Of a DNA stretch of 64,000 bases, positions 8,863-18,840 are shown piece after piece. The DNA is from Cryoendolithus antarcticus. Taxonomy: Eukaryota; Ascomycota; Dothideomycetes; Cladosporiales; Cladosporiaceae. Each line of letters begins with the position of its first letter. Positions within the stretch are counted from its first letter, which is position 1. Location: assembly GCA_002077065.1 (NCBI GenBank), contig NAJO01000010.1, positions 1-64,000 on the forward strand. Direction: 5' to 3'. The notes under the pieces were generated by a model that searched no databases, was not told the DNA's origin, and saw only the letters and a list, made by a program, of their open reading frames with translations. A program made the position numbers and the translations under genes.

Positions 8863-10311
8863 CTAGTCGATCTCCCCCATGCCTTCATCGCCATCTCCAG
8901 CAACTTCGCTCTCCTCAGCAGCACCAGTCCCACTCATCTCAGTATCCTCACTTCCACCAACCTGCCCAGCACCAGCATCGCCCTCCTCACCAGCGTCCCC
9001 AGCCTCAACCTCAGACTCCTCAGCCTCCTCAGCTACAACCTGCACCTTCTTAACATCGGGCAAGCAGTATGCGTATGCTTTCTCGTCCGACATTCCCTGC
9101 TGAGGCAACACCAGCAAATGACCACCCGCACCCCAGCCAGTCGTAGTGATGCATGGGTTCCTCATCCTTACGCAATCGTCGCAAGCTTCTGTCAATGACT
9201 GCTTGCCCTTGCGCACACTCGCACGTCTCCCAACGCAGGCCATCCTCGCACATCTCGTCTGCTCCAAGTCTCCACCCTTGAAACGATCCACCGCCATCCA
9301 CTGCTTCACATGATGTGGCGGCTTGACCCAACCCTTCTTTCTGTTCTTATTCTTCGTCGCCGGCTTGTCCGCATGCTTGTCCGATTCCTTGACCAGATAA
9401 TCCCAGAACTGCATGATGACACTGCGGAGCTCTGGCGAGAGCACGTCGTTCAGCGGCTCATCCGGAGATTCTTGCGTCAGAGGGTCTTGCGTGTAGCTGC
9501 TGTTCAGAGGAATGATCCAGCCAGCCTCGACTGCCGCATCCCAATCGATTGGCGTCTCGTACTCTCCAGGCAGAAGCAGCTGGATATCGCCGGCGGATGG
9601 AATGATTTCGACATCGACTGCTGTCGGCTTCACCCTCTTCTCACTCGAAGCGTCGACATAGGTGCTGACATCAGTATCATTTCGCCCACGCTTGCGGAGA
9701 TCGGCCGAAGCAGGCCCACCGTAATCGCTCGAACCTCCTCCCATGTACATGGCGCCGTCGAAATCTCCCTGAGCACGCGTAGGAGACGATCCTCTGGTCG
9801 TCTCGTTCCAGTCCAGGAAAGATTGTCCATCACCGCCTCTGCCGATACTTGCCCATCGCGCCTCATTCTCCCGCACCACCTCGTCCATGGCACCGTAAAC
9901 CGACGTTCCCATGACCGAGGTTCCCGGCTGCTTCTCAATATCATCACTGCCAGGCTCCTCGCCTTCACCCAAGCCAGGCCCGGACGTGCCACTGTAAGCG
10001 GTCGCTCCTCCCGAGGACCCAGGTCTGGAGTTATCGCTCAGAAGACCTTGCCAGGGCGTACCTCCACGCGTGACCACACGCTCTTTGCCTTTACCTTCGT
10101 CTTCGGGCTTCCTGGTTTCGATGTGCAGGGCAAGCTCCCCAACGCGCGCCAGGATGGCGTCATACTGTGGCTTCAGTGCCATGTCTTCCTTGTCTGCCGC
10201 ACGAATATCATCGACCATCTTGCGCATCGGATCGACATGATCGCGCTCGTAGGACATGGCAGACTTGAGGGGAAAATCGAGCGGCCAGACATCGTCCGAC
10301 GTATTATCCAT
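8863..10311 (-). CDS. Hypothetical acidic protein with a Cys cluster, 482 aa
   Basis: Single exon with ATG at 10311. The N-terminal third is helical and charged, followed by Gly/Ser-rich low complexity (about residues 90-220) and a basic stretch RKRGRND that could be a nuclear signal. A central domain (about residues 240-410) holds four spaced cysteines near its end: CARMAC, then ACDDC and NPC, a pattern resembling small zinc-binding modules in fungal nuclear proteins. The last 70 residues are almost entirely Glu, Asp, Gly, Ala and Val. A nuclear, DNA- or RNA-associated role is possible but is inference. Many long frames on the opposite strand here are shadows created by the biased codons of this gene. 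Confidence 0.6.
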   Translation of the reverse strand: MDNTSDDVWPLDFPLKSAMSYERDHVDPMRKMVDDIRAADKEDMALKPQYDAILARVGELALHIETRKPEDEGKGKERVVTRGGTPWQGLLSDNSRPGSSGGATAYSGTSGPGLGEGEEPGSDDIEKQPGTSVMGTSVYGAMDEVVRENEARWASIGRGGDGQSFLDWNETTRGSSPTRAQGDFDGAMYMGGGSSDYGGPASADLRKRGRNDTDVSTYVDASSEKRVKPTAVDVEIIPSAGDIQLLLPGEYETPIDWDAAVEAGWIIPLNSSYTQDPLTQESPDEPLNDVLSPELRSVIMQFWDYLVKESDKHADKPATKNKNRKKGWVKPPHHVKQWMAVDRFKGGDLEQTRCARMACVGRRASVRKGKQSLTEACDDCVRMRNPCITTTGWGAGGHLLVLPQQGMSDEKAYAYCLPDVKKVQVVAEEAEESEVEAGDAGEEGDAGAGQVGGSEDTEMSGTGAAEESEVAGDGDEGMGEID

Positions 10312-11451
10312 GTTGATGGATGGTAGGGGAGCAGGAAGTGTGTCGTGTGTGCGACTGTGTAGAGGAATGAGGCAGATCGTGGAAGTTTAAGAGTGCAGGG
10401 GTGGGCAGGACCTGGCAACAAGTGTAAAGTGAAGACAAAGTAACGTGAATCAGGAGATACAAACGAAGTGAAGCACCTACGTGGCGGGCTTGTCCAAGAC
10501 CTTCATCGCTCCTTCCGGATGTCGCCAGCAGTCTTTCCGTCTCATCTACGACGCTGCTCCAGTACCCGCAGCCCGTCACGAGATTGACGCTGGCGTCCGA
10601 GTGCGGTATTCGTGGCACTGGAAAAGTCGCTGTGCCCTGGCATGCTATGGCGGAATTGAGGCTGCCGCTACATCAATGAACATATCTTGCCCGAGGCGGC
10701 AGTAGTACCCCACTATCCCTCACGCCGCTCGCCCTTATCAGCAGCTTGTATCAAGTTCAGCTTTGCCATTATTCCGTGCCTGTCTTTTCTCGTGCTCAAT
10801 CTCCGGACGCCTGAGACACGGATAGCGTTCACGTCCAACCAGCCGTGGTAGCTGACCCATTTCACTGTACCAGTCCGAGACAGGGCGATGATGTGGATAG
10901 GCTAGAGCAGGGTGACGGGGAACATCAGGCGTATTGAGCTGTCAGACTCTTGTCGATGCTGCACGCCAACGGGTAGGGTTTGGGACATCAGGGAGAAAGC
11001 TGGCCATGTTGATTAAAGGATATGCGTGATGCGGAATAGACCAAGTAGAGCCCATCCGGTACGGGTAAACGCAACGAGTTGGTGCGCGAAGGTGTCAAGT
11101 ATGCGTACCCACGCAAAGGGAGGTCAAGGAGCCATCATGGTATGCTTGGCATGGCTTGGCAGTGAGTTCAGCGTGAGGACATCACCGACGACAACGAGCG
11201 AAGGTCTGGTGGGCGAATAAGTATTCATCCTGTCTAGCCTTCCAAATGAGTGTGATCTATCTCTGCTGTCCAAAAGAGTGTGAGTGAAGCTGCCCGTCCA
11301 AATGAGTGTGTCCAATCGATCCCCAGTGCCATCCACACCCTCCACCAGCACAATCTGCCCAGCCTTCACCCATTACTTCTCAGGACCTCAGCATATCAGC
11401 ACCATCAACACTCTCAACACACTTGACACCCTCAACATACCTCAACACACC
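10312..11451. other. Intergenic region with a 28-bp tandem repeat
   Basis: The left part is the likely promoter of the reverse-strand gene starting at 10311. The right part lies downstream of the long coiled-coil gene. It carries three copies of TCCAAATGAGTGTG-type units (separate entry) and a CTCAACAC-rich stretch at about 11400-11450. No gene seen. Confidence 0.5.
11241..11324. repeat. Three-copy 28-bp tandem repeat
   Basis: The core TCCAAATGAGTGTG starts at 11241 and again at 11297, and a one-base variant TCCAAAAGAGTGTG starts at 11269, giving an exact 28-bp period. The second half of each unit has diverged. It sits about 130 bp beyond the stop codon of the reverse-strand coiled-coil gene. 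Confidence 0.7.
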
Positions 11452-14400
11452 TTAAGTAAATCCCCACTCATCGACGCGATACCCAGAGGCGAACTCCTCA
11501 TAATCCTTCGGAATCTCCGCTGGCTCCGGTAACTCAACCCCATCACCCAAAGCATGGGCAACGCCAGTGGCCAGATCGCGAGAGTACGCACGCTGAGCCA
11601 TCCATCTCTCATACAAAGCCTTCGCAGCAAGCTTGTTCTTGCGCCATGCGTCCTCCGCCACTGTCGCCCTCTTCGCCAGCTTGTACTGCCTATGCTTGTA
11701 CTCCAGTATCTCGTTGTCGCGGGACTGCAGCAACAAGACCTTCCTGTCGTACTGCTCCATCAGCTCAGTCTTCCTGCCCGTGTTGTCACGGATGGTGTAC
11801 TTGACCTCCCTCAGCTCGTTGCGAAGCTTTGATGCCTCAGCCAAGGCGGTCTCCTCAGACGTCTCGACGAGAGTAAGGCGGGCTTGCAGTCTCGAAACCT
11901 CGTCCACGCTGTTGTCACGATCCATCTCCGCCTCGCGACGAGTGCGCATGACTTCACGCAGCTCCGATCTGAGGTCTTGCTCTCCAGTCACGGTCTTGCG
12001 CAGATCAGCCAGGTCGCTGCGTAGTAACTGCGTCGACTTGTCGTTCCGAGTGGCCTGTGCCTTGTAGTGTGCGACATCGGCCTGAAGATTGGCTTTCTCC
12101 TCACGATGCTCGTCATAGTAGGCTTCAGTGGCCAGTATTTGCCCATCCACGCCGACGCGAAGCTCCTCGATGCAGTCCTTAGCGTCCGCCAATTCACCGA
12201 GAAGCTCCTCGCCACCGGCAGTGAGATCATCAATCTCCGCCTCGCGGGCGCGGATGGCATCCTCACGCAAGGAGCACAGAGCCTTGACGTCTGCAAGCTT
12301 GTTCTTCAAACGCGCTTGCTCGTCCTCCAGAAGCTTCACACTCCGACGCGAAGTCGATTCCAGCATGGCCTGCTGGTCCTGGGCGCTACTTCTGTTCGCG
12401 ACGCTCGTCTCGAGTTCATTCTTGATTCTCTTGATGTGCTCCCCGAGCTCGGTGTTCTTGGTCTCCAGCTTGGTATTCTCCTGCTTCAGTGTAGCAGCCT
12501 CCTGTCCTGCAGCGCCAGCCTTGTGCTCGGCATCCGTCACCATCTTGTCCTTCTTCTCGATGTCAACCCTGTGCTCCTCCAAGAATTTGTCCATCCATTC
12601 GTACTCTACGTTGCCCTCCCTCACCATGCCCTGGAGGAGGCGAGCGTTCGTCTCTTGCTCTTGGGCGACGGCGTTTTTCTGCTCCTGCAACTGGCGGCGT
12701 AAGTCCGTCTCGGTGTCCTGGGCGGCGGCCTTGGCGGCGGTGTTGTCGGATGCAAGACGCTGCTTGTCGGTATTCAGGATCTCCTTGTCGTGCTTGAGTT
12801 GTTGTATGGTGGTCGCGCTGGTCGTTTGCTGCTCTCGCAGTGTTGATATCCTCGTGTTCAGGTCATCGATCTGCTCGCTCAACTCGCGCTCCCTGCGGTC
12901 ACACCTGTCGCTAGTCTCCATGTTGGCAGAAACTGCCTCGTCGCGTTTCTTGTCAGCCGTAATCACCTGTTCGCGAAGCACCTCCTGCAGGCGTCTACTC
13001 GCTCCGACAAGCACCTCGTTGTTGTTGATCCACTGTTGACGGACTTGCTGCACGCCATCGATGTGAGCGGTCTTCGCGGCTGACAGAGCGGCCTTGGTCA
13101 TCAGCAGCTCGGTCGCTTTCTCGTTGATCCTCTCATTCAGAACGATGATCTCGCTCTGACGTTGGAAGAGTTCGAAGCGCCTGTCCGAATCGGAGCTCGT
13201 GCTGGCCATGAACCTGTTTAGTGCTTGGGTGTATGCCTTAGACTTGGCTAGGTCAAGCTGCGAGGGGGTAATGGCCTTGTCCAGCTCGACTTGGCGCTTG
13301 TGGAGTTGCTCGCGCAGGTCGCGAAGGTGACGGTCCCTATCGCCGACCTGCGTCGTCAGTAGCTGCTTGTCCGTTTGACCCCGCGCGATCGATGTCTTCG
13401 CCTTCTCCACGGTCACCTCAAGGTCAGCGATGATGCGATCGCCGCTTCGCTCGTCCCTGTCGATACGCGCCTGTAGCAGTCTAGCTGTTTCGCGCGCGCC
13501 AGCAAGCTCTTGCGCCAGTCGTGCGTTCGTTTGCAACTCCGTGTGAGCGACTGTCTGCGCGGAGATGTCGGCCTGCAGTGCCGTATTCGCATCTTGGAGG
13601 GACGTCGCTTGCGCTTGCAGGACTGTGTTGTCCGCCGAAAGCGCATCCTGGATCGCCTGAGCCTTCTCCTTCTCGTACTCCGTCATCTTCGCCGACAATT
13701 CAACAACCTCGGCTTGATTCTGCTTCGCGGCAGCCTCATACTTCTCCACAAGCCCGTTGTACTCGGTTTTCGAAGCCTCCCGAACGGCCTCTAGCTGCGC
13801 AGTCAAGTCGTCTGCCTGCTTCTTCGCCTCATCCCTACCGTTCTCTGCGTCTGATTGATGAGCAATGGCAGCGGCCAGCTTGGCAGTCAAATCCTTGACC
13901 TCGCTGTCAGCGGTCGTCGCCCCAGCTTCCGCCTTCAGCGCACGCGAGTTGAGCTCTTGGCGTACGCGGTCGAACTCGTCAACAACATTCTTGGGAACGT
14001 TCTCACGACCAATGCGCCGGACCGCGTCGCCGACAGCCTCAGCGACTGCAGTGACTGTGTTCTGCTCTGCGTTTGCGAGCGACTGCTGCACTGATCGAAG
14101 ATGCTTGACGGTGGCTTCGTGTGCGCTAGTGATGTCGTCTTTGATGCTGTCCAAACCACTCTTCTGCTCAGACTGCATCATTTCCATGTTCTCGCCGGCG
14201 AAGACTGTGCTTTGTTGCACCGAAGCCAAAAGGTCGTCATAGTTCTGCTGCGTCTTCGTGTGACGCGTCACCTCCTCTTCAAAGTTCGCACTCTTCAGTA
14301 CCAACTCGCGTGACAAGGCTTCAGCACTACCCTCTGCCTCCTTGCGCTCGCGTCGTACCTTCTGCAGCTTTGCCGTAAGGCTCGTGACTTGCGCGCTCTT

Positions 14401-14748
14401 AAGAGCCTCAATGATGCCATCGTCAGTCGGCTGGACATTGTCGTAGCGGCCGCGATCGAGTAGCTCTTTGTTATCCACGACATACTGCTTCGTCTCACGG
14501 CGGACCTGCCTGTTCTCTTCGATTGTGGTGTCGATGTCGTTCTGGTACTTGCGCCAGATGCCGTGAATGTGGATCTCGGCTTCAACGCCAGCGAGCAAGT
14601 CCTTGTAGGCCTCACGCCTCTCGGCAGGAGTCTTGTCGGGCTGTCCGCGGACGAGACGCAAATCTTTGCTCTTGTCACCAATGAGAGACTCCTGCGAGTC
14701 GTCGCTCGACGCCAGCGCAAGGTGCTGCTTCGGCTTCTTGGGAGGCAT
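11452..14748 (-). CDS. Large coiled-coil protein, 1,098 aa
   Basis: Single uninterrupted frame, ATG at 14748. After a short basic start (MPPKKPKQ) and a Ser/Asp-rich stretch, nearly the whole chain from about residue 40 to 1040 is Glu, Lys, Arg, Gln, Ala and Leu with heptad spacing, few prolines and no recognisable globular domain. The C-terminal 50 residues are different and contain prolines (ELPEPAEIPKDYEEFASGY). This is the architecture of long coiled-coil scaffolds (SMC hinge-less, myosin-tail-like or Golgin-like), but I see no ATPase, GRIP or motor motif. It neighbours the two genes sharing the VGYAK motif, all on the same strand, which hints at but does not prove a common function. Codon bias is strong, producing long shadow frames on the other strand. 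Confidence 0.75.
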   Translation of the reverse strand: MPPKKPKQHLALASSDDSQESLIGDKSKDLRLVRGQPDKTPAERREAYKDLLAGVEAEIHIHGIWRKYQNDIDTTIEENRQVRRETKQYVVDNKELLDRGRYDNVQPTDDGIIEALKSAQVTSLTAKLQKVRRERKEAEGSAEALSRELVLKSANFEEEVTRHTKTQQNYDDLLASVQQSTVFAGENMEMMQSEQKSGLDSIKDDITSAHEATVKHLRSVQQSLANAEQNTVTAVAEAVGDAVRRIGRENVPKNVVDEFDRVRQELNSRALKAEAGATTADSEVKDLTAKLAAAIAHQSDAENGRDEAKKQADDLTAQLEAVREASKTEYNGLVEKYEAAAKQNQAEVVELSAKMTEYEKEKAQAIQDALSADNTVLQAQATSLQDANTALQADISAQTVAHTELQTNARLAQELAGARETARLLQARIDRDERSGDRIIADLEVTVEKAKTSIARGQTDKQLLTTQVGDRDRHLRDLREQLHKRQVELDKAITPSQLDLAKSKAYTQALNRFMASTSSDSDRRFELFQRQSEIIVLNERINEKATELLMTKAALSAAKTAHIDGVQQVRQQWINNNEVLVGASRRLQEVLREQVITADKKRDEAVSANMETSDRCDRRERELSEQIDDLNTRISTLREQQTTSATTIQQLKHDKEILNTDKQRLASDNTAAKAAAQDTETDLRRQLQEQKNAVAQEQETNARLLQGMVREGNVEYEWMDKFLEEHRVDIEKKDKMVTDAEHKAGAAGQEAATLKQENTKLETKNTELGEHIKRIKNELETSVANRSSAQDQQAMLESTSRRSVKLLEDEQARLKNKLADVKALCSLREDAIRAREAEIDDLTAGGEELLGELADAKDCIEELRVGVDGQILATEAYYDEHREEKANLQADVAHYKAQATRNDKSTQLLRSDLADLRKTVTGEQDLRSELREVMRTRREAEMDRDNSVDEVSRLQARLTLVETSEETALAEASKLRNELREVKYTIRDNTGRKTELMEQYDRKVLLLQSRDNEILEYKHRQYKLAKRATVAEDAWRKNKLAAKALYERWMAQRAYSRDLATGVAHALGDGVELPEPAEIPKDYEEFASGYRVDEWGFT

Positions 14749-15805
14749 GATCGCGTTGTCGTCGTGGTGAGTTGGTTCGTGTTAACCGGCGTTTGTAATG
14801 CGGGAAACTCAGATGTCAGGAGAAGAGGCTGTGGCCTGGAGGAAGCCGCTGCACGCGGCAAGTCAAGTGAAGGACGCCAATCACCTTGTGGCGCAAGCTG
14901 GAGCGCTAGATGTGGCAAGTGAAGATCCACACACAAAGAAGGTGCCAACCCTAACAAAGTCACTTCGATAGTGTTATGTTCACATTTCTGCAGCTTCCCG
15001 TCCCGCGGCGCCAGTTCCGCGGTGAGAGCAGAGGCCGACTAACCCATGTCAGTGAAGTACGCGCAGTTCAAAGGCGGAGATGCGTATGAGAGAATTGTAT
15101 ATGAGTCTGTAACATATCGGCCAGTCTCAATGGTATTGAGATCTCCAATACCTTGAAGCCCTTGTGTGAGCGCCTGCGGACTGCACCACAGCCACGGACA
15201 TGTCACCAACGTCCTGTCGAGAACGTGGTTGTCGACAAGACACCATGAAAGCAGTGCATCTCTCATCGGTACAGCATTGGTGAGAAGACACTCATGGTGC
15301 AGTCAGTGAGGGCATTTCGATTTCGCAGTTGCTGGAGGAGTCAAATAAGCCTGCTGGTGCACCTTGATCTTGAGAAGCTCGCCACCATCCACTCAAATCT
15401 ACCGTGTGACTCCTCCCACATTGCGCCGATGACCGTACTCGTGAGAGGCACTCCATCGTTGCAGGCATACTGCTTGCACGCATGGGTCACAAGTAGGCGT
15501 GGTGAAGCAGCCTAACACGTTAGGTGATCGTGCGCGCCCGTTTAGCGTAAGTCAGTGGCGGAGACAGCTTCGACTGTTCTTGAAGCGCAGAAGACAATCG
15601 TTCATGGGATTCACGGTTTGGACAAGCATTGACGTGAGAATATAGAAGTTGGAAGAGGAGGTTGAAAATGACATTCCCGCTAGTACCACAATGGCTTAGC
15701 GCCATGGCTGCCGTAAACCTTCAGCCCGAGCGAACCTCGGGAACCAGTCATCCTTACATGCATCCTCAGCTTATCATGAGCTCCTCCTGCAATATTGTCG
15801 ACTCC
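14749..15805. other. Intergenic region
   Basis: About 1 kb between the start of the coiled-coil gene and the 3' end of the 837-aa gene. Only short frames without support are present. The left part is the probable promoter of the 1,098-aa gene. Confidence 0.4.
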
Positions 15806-18371
15806 TCAAGCACCAACGTCCTCCATCGTATCGTCAAAGTCGTCCTCCTGCGCAGTGTCATCAGCAATTTCATGGTCGCGTAGTGTGCTGTCATCGTGGG
15901 CGCGCCTGTTGGCGGCGTGAAGCGCCTGTCGCTGATCCACGAGGCGCTGATCCTCCGGGTCAAGGTTGGAGAGCTCTGAGCCTGTTTCGGGCTGGCTCCT
16001 GTAGAGAGGCGGCGGAGAGCTCGGCATGGTGCTCTGCATGCCCTTGATGGCCGATGGCTGTGACTGACCACGCGAAGGTAAGGATAACTGAGATAGCATC
16101 CCGGCGAATGGACGCAAAGATGAACCCTGCCCACCCGCGTTGCGTTGCAGAATTCGATTCGCAGCGTCAGCCGCAGCCTTGGACTCAGCCATTGCCTGCT
16201 GCATCTCAACTGGGAGCCATCCACCCTTCGAAGTCGACTCAGACTCATCCATTACTTGACGCAACTGGACTTGGTCCCAATTCTCGTCATTGTCGAATGC
16301 CCTCGGAACGGGTGCAGCAGGCGTGCGGGCTGCTCCACTGGGGACGGACGCCACAGGCGCCTTGCCTGATTTGCGGGAGAGCAATGGTCTCGACATACCA
16401 CGCTGTGCACCAGCGCTGCTGATGTTGGGGAAGGTCACACCCGACTGACCATCTGCGCGTGTCGTAGATGGCATCACTCCCCAGTCGTCGCGACCAGCTG
16501 CGAGGTCATCAGACCCGGACTGTAGTGCTCCAGCTACGACGAACGCATTGTGAGAGGTCGGTGGATCAACGAAGCGGTTGTAGACTAGACCCATTTGACG
16601 AGCGTCGTCGTTCTGTCGATACACGAGATCATCGCTGCCGAAGAAAGGAAGATCTGACATGTCGGCGGCGCTCGCATCGTCATGCATCTCCTCGTCAGAG
16701 TCCTTCTCGGATGATGGCTCGGATGATGGCTTCGAAGTTGACGATGTCTCCGACATGGGCAGCGGTGCGTCACTGGCAATACCAGCAGCCTCGCTCTTCT
16801 CGACGTCGTGCACGACACGACGGAGATACGAGTAGACTTGGTTTGTGAACAACGTCGATCCGAGCAGCTTCCGCTCCAGATCCCTCAAGAACTCCAGGTC
16901 TGCGACGCGTGCGGCCAGCTCAGCCTCAGTAAGCTCGTCTTGGTCGCCACCATCTTCCACGCCTCGGCTGCGCGCCCACACCATCGTCTTGTGGTTGTCG
17001 GCTTCCATGCGCTCAATCAGCCGGCTGGTGTATGTCGCCTCTCGACCGAGGAGATTCCACGCCCACTTTGTCTTGAAGATGGAGGTAACGGTGACACCAG
17101 CGGGAGTCTACGGGGAGTGGTCAGCTGATAGTTCATGTTTGAGGAGCCAAGTAACTTACGTAGGAGAACCCATGTCCGGTCTTGGTGTATGCGGAAGCAA
17201 TGACGGAGAAGAACGCCTCTGCGAGAGAGGCTTGGTTCTCGTCCCAGATGCAGTAGATGACATTACCACGAATGATCAAGGTGTCGCGGCCTTTGAAGAT
17301 CTGCTGGGCAACGTAGAAGAAGAGCACCATGAGCTTGTTGGAAGAGCTCTGCTTCATGTGCTGCTCCATTCGCGTCTCGCCTTTCTTGGCGTAGCCCACT
17401 TCGCCCATGGGCATCTCTTCTGGAAGATTCTGCATCGATATCGGAATGTCGTCGAGACGGGCCTTCATGGCGGCGAGCATGGAAGCAAGCTCGGCTTCGC
17501 GGAGTGTGTCTTTGACTTGCCTCGTTTTCTTTCTCCCATTCTCCGTGTAATACTCTGTCTTGGTGTGCTTACGCTCCCACTTCGCCTTCGCCGCCTTGAT
17601 CTCATCACCCTGCTGGTCTGGCGGCAAGTTGAATTGCTCGGCAATCGCCATGATCTGGCGCAACTGATTCGGAGTGGCGGCGACATTATCGTACTCCCTG
17701 ACGAACTCCATCTTGTAGATGACTGGAGTATGGCGCGATCTCTTGGTGAGTCCAAGGATATAGGAGTGTATCTTCTTGTTCTTGAGCCACATCTCGCGCG
17801 CCAGATTGCCGGAGCTGATGATGCGAAGCAGGTCTGCGTTGCTCGAAGCTAGCATGCGGCGGCAATGGCGCAAGATTGCATCGCCATACCCATCTGGATC
17901 CCGGTCTCGCATCACCTTGTGATCTTCTTTCTCTGCTCGGATGAATGCGCTTATGGTCTCCATGAATGTGCCATGCTTGAGCGAATTGGTCCAGTCGTAA
18001 GGCATCCAGTATGTGCCTGGTTGTGGACGACGCTGGTCTGTCTTTTGCGCAGCGTTGTCGCGAGGCGCCCATCTCATGTTCGTCTCGTCTCTCGACCTAA
18101 CGAAGGGAGGCTCGCCAGCTTTGCGGCGGTACGAGGGATCGACTGGAGGAGTAGACTGTGTTGGTGCGGCGGGAGCCACTCGCGAGGCTGGAGCAGTGTG
18201 TGAGGTGGCTCCAACAGCCGGCAATGCAAGTGTATCCTCCTGCGGCGGTTGTCTGAAGATGGTGAAGGACGTACGGTCTGGTCGACCCTGTCCGGCTTGG
18301 TGGATTGGTGCTGGGTGCTGGGCTGGTTGACCCTTGTTCGCCTGCCTCGCCTGAAGGCGTGCGAGCGACAT
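15806..18371 (-). CDS. VGYAK-domain protein, large member (837 aa), unknown function
   Basis: Two exons: 18371-17160 and 17107-15806, joined over a 52-nt intron (GTAAGT to CGTAG) that keeps frame. Residues about 1-130 are disordered and basic (Gln, Pro, Arg). A predicted globular part covers about 135-510 and contains a segment beginning TPNQLRQIMAIAEQFNLPP (near residue 230) and, near residue 323, VGYAKKGETR. The last 330 residues are Ser/Pro/Asp-rich low complexity. The TPNQ segment and the VGYAK motif reappear in order in the neighbouring 338-aa protein, so the two genes are paralogues over this domain. I do not recognise the domain in any named family. There is no signal peptide or membrane segment, so an intracellular role is likely. 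Confidence 0.72.
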
Positions 18372-18840
18372 GATGCTGTCCTTGAGTTGTGTATGGACGA
18401 GAAGTCCTCCACAGGGAGAGCGTACTGTCAATCGACAGAGACGCCGTGGAGGCGAGCGTGGCGGTGGAGCTTGCGAAGGGACAAGACAAACACCGACCAG
18501 ATCTTTCGTGGAAGTTCCCGGTGGTCCTAGCACCAAAGCATGCGGTAGTATGCACGATCCCGTGGTTGATGGGAAGCTTAGATGTCTTGCAAGCCTTGCT
18601 AGTTGTGGAGCCTTGTGCGGACCTGTCCACTCATTCACTTCATGCCAAGCCTCGACTTGTATTCACTTTGTCGAAAACGGGAAGGAGGAACGCGTGGCGG
18701 GCACAGTGAGAGAATGAGATCAGAACATGAGGCCAGAAAATCATCACTTGAGGTCCAGAGGATCATTATCCAGTCGCCGTAGTCTTACAATTCGTTCAGC
18801 CCTTCTCTGCCAAAGCGTCTCGTCTGAATTGCTGACATGA
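18372..18840. other. Intergenic region between the two VGYAK-domain genes
   Basis: Likely promoter of the 837-aa gene (which starts at 18371, reading left) and 3' region of the 338-aa gene. No other gene seen. Confidence 0.45.

Noticed and set aside
9310..10326. Forward-strand frame of 338 codons rich in Arg
   Set aside because: Antisense shadow of the 482-aa acidic gene; Arg-rich opposite-strand frames arise from Glu/Ser/Gly-rich codons.
12067..13039. Long Ser/Leu-rich forward frames of 211 and 303 codons
   Set aside because: Antisense to the 1,098-aa coiled-coil gene, with no start context, domain or splice signals.
16845..17852. Forward frame of 335 codons
   Set aside because: Antisense to the 837-aa gene and crossing its intron, which supports the reverse-strand model.
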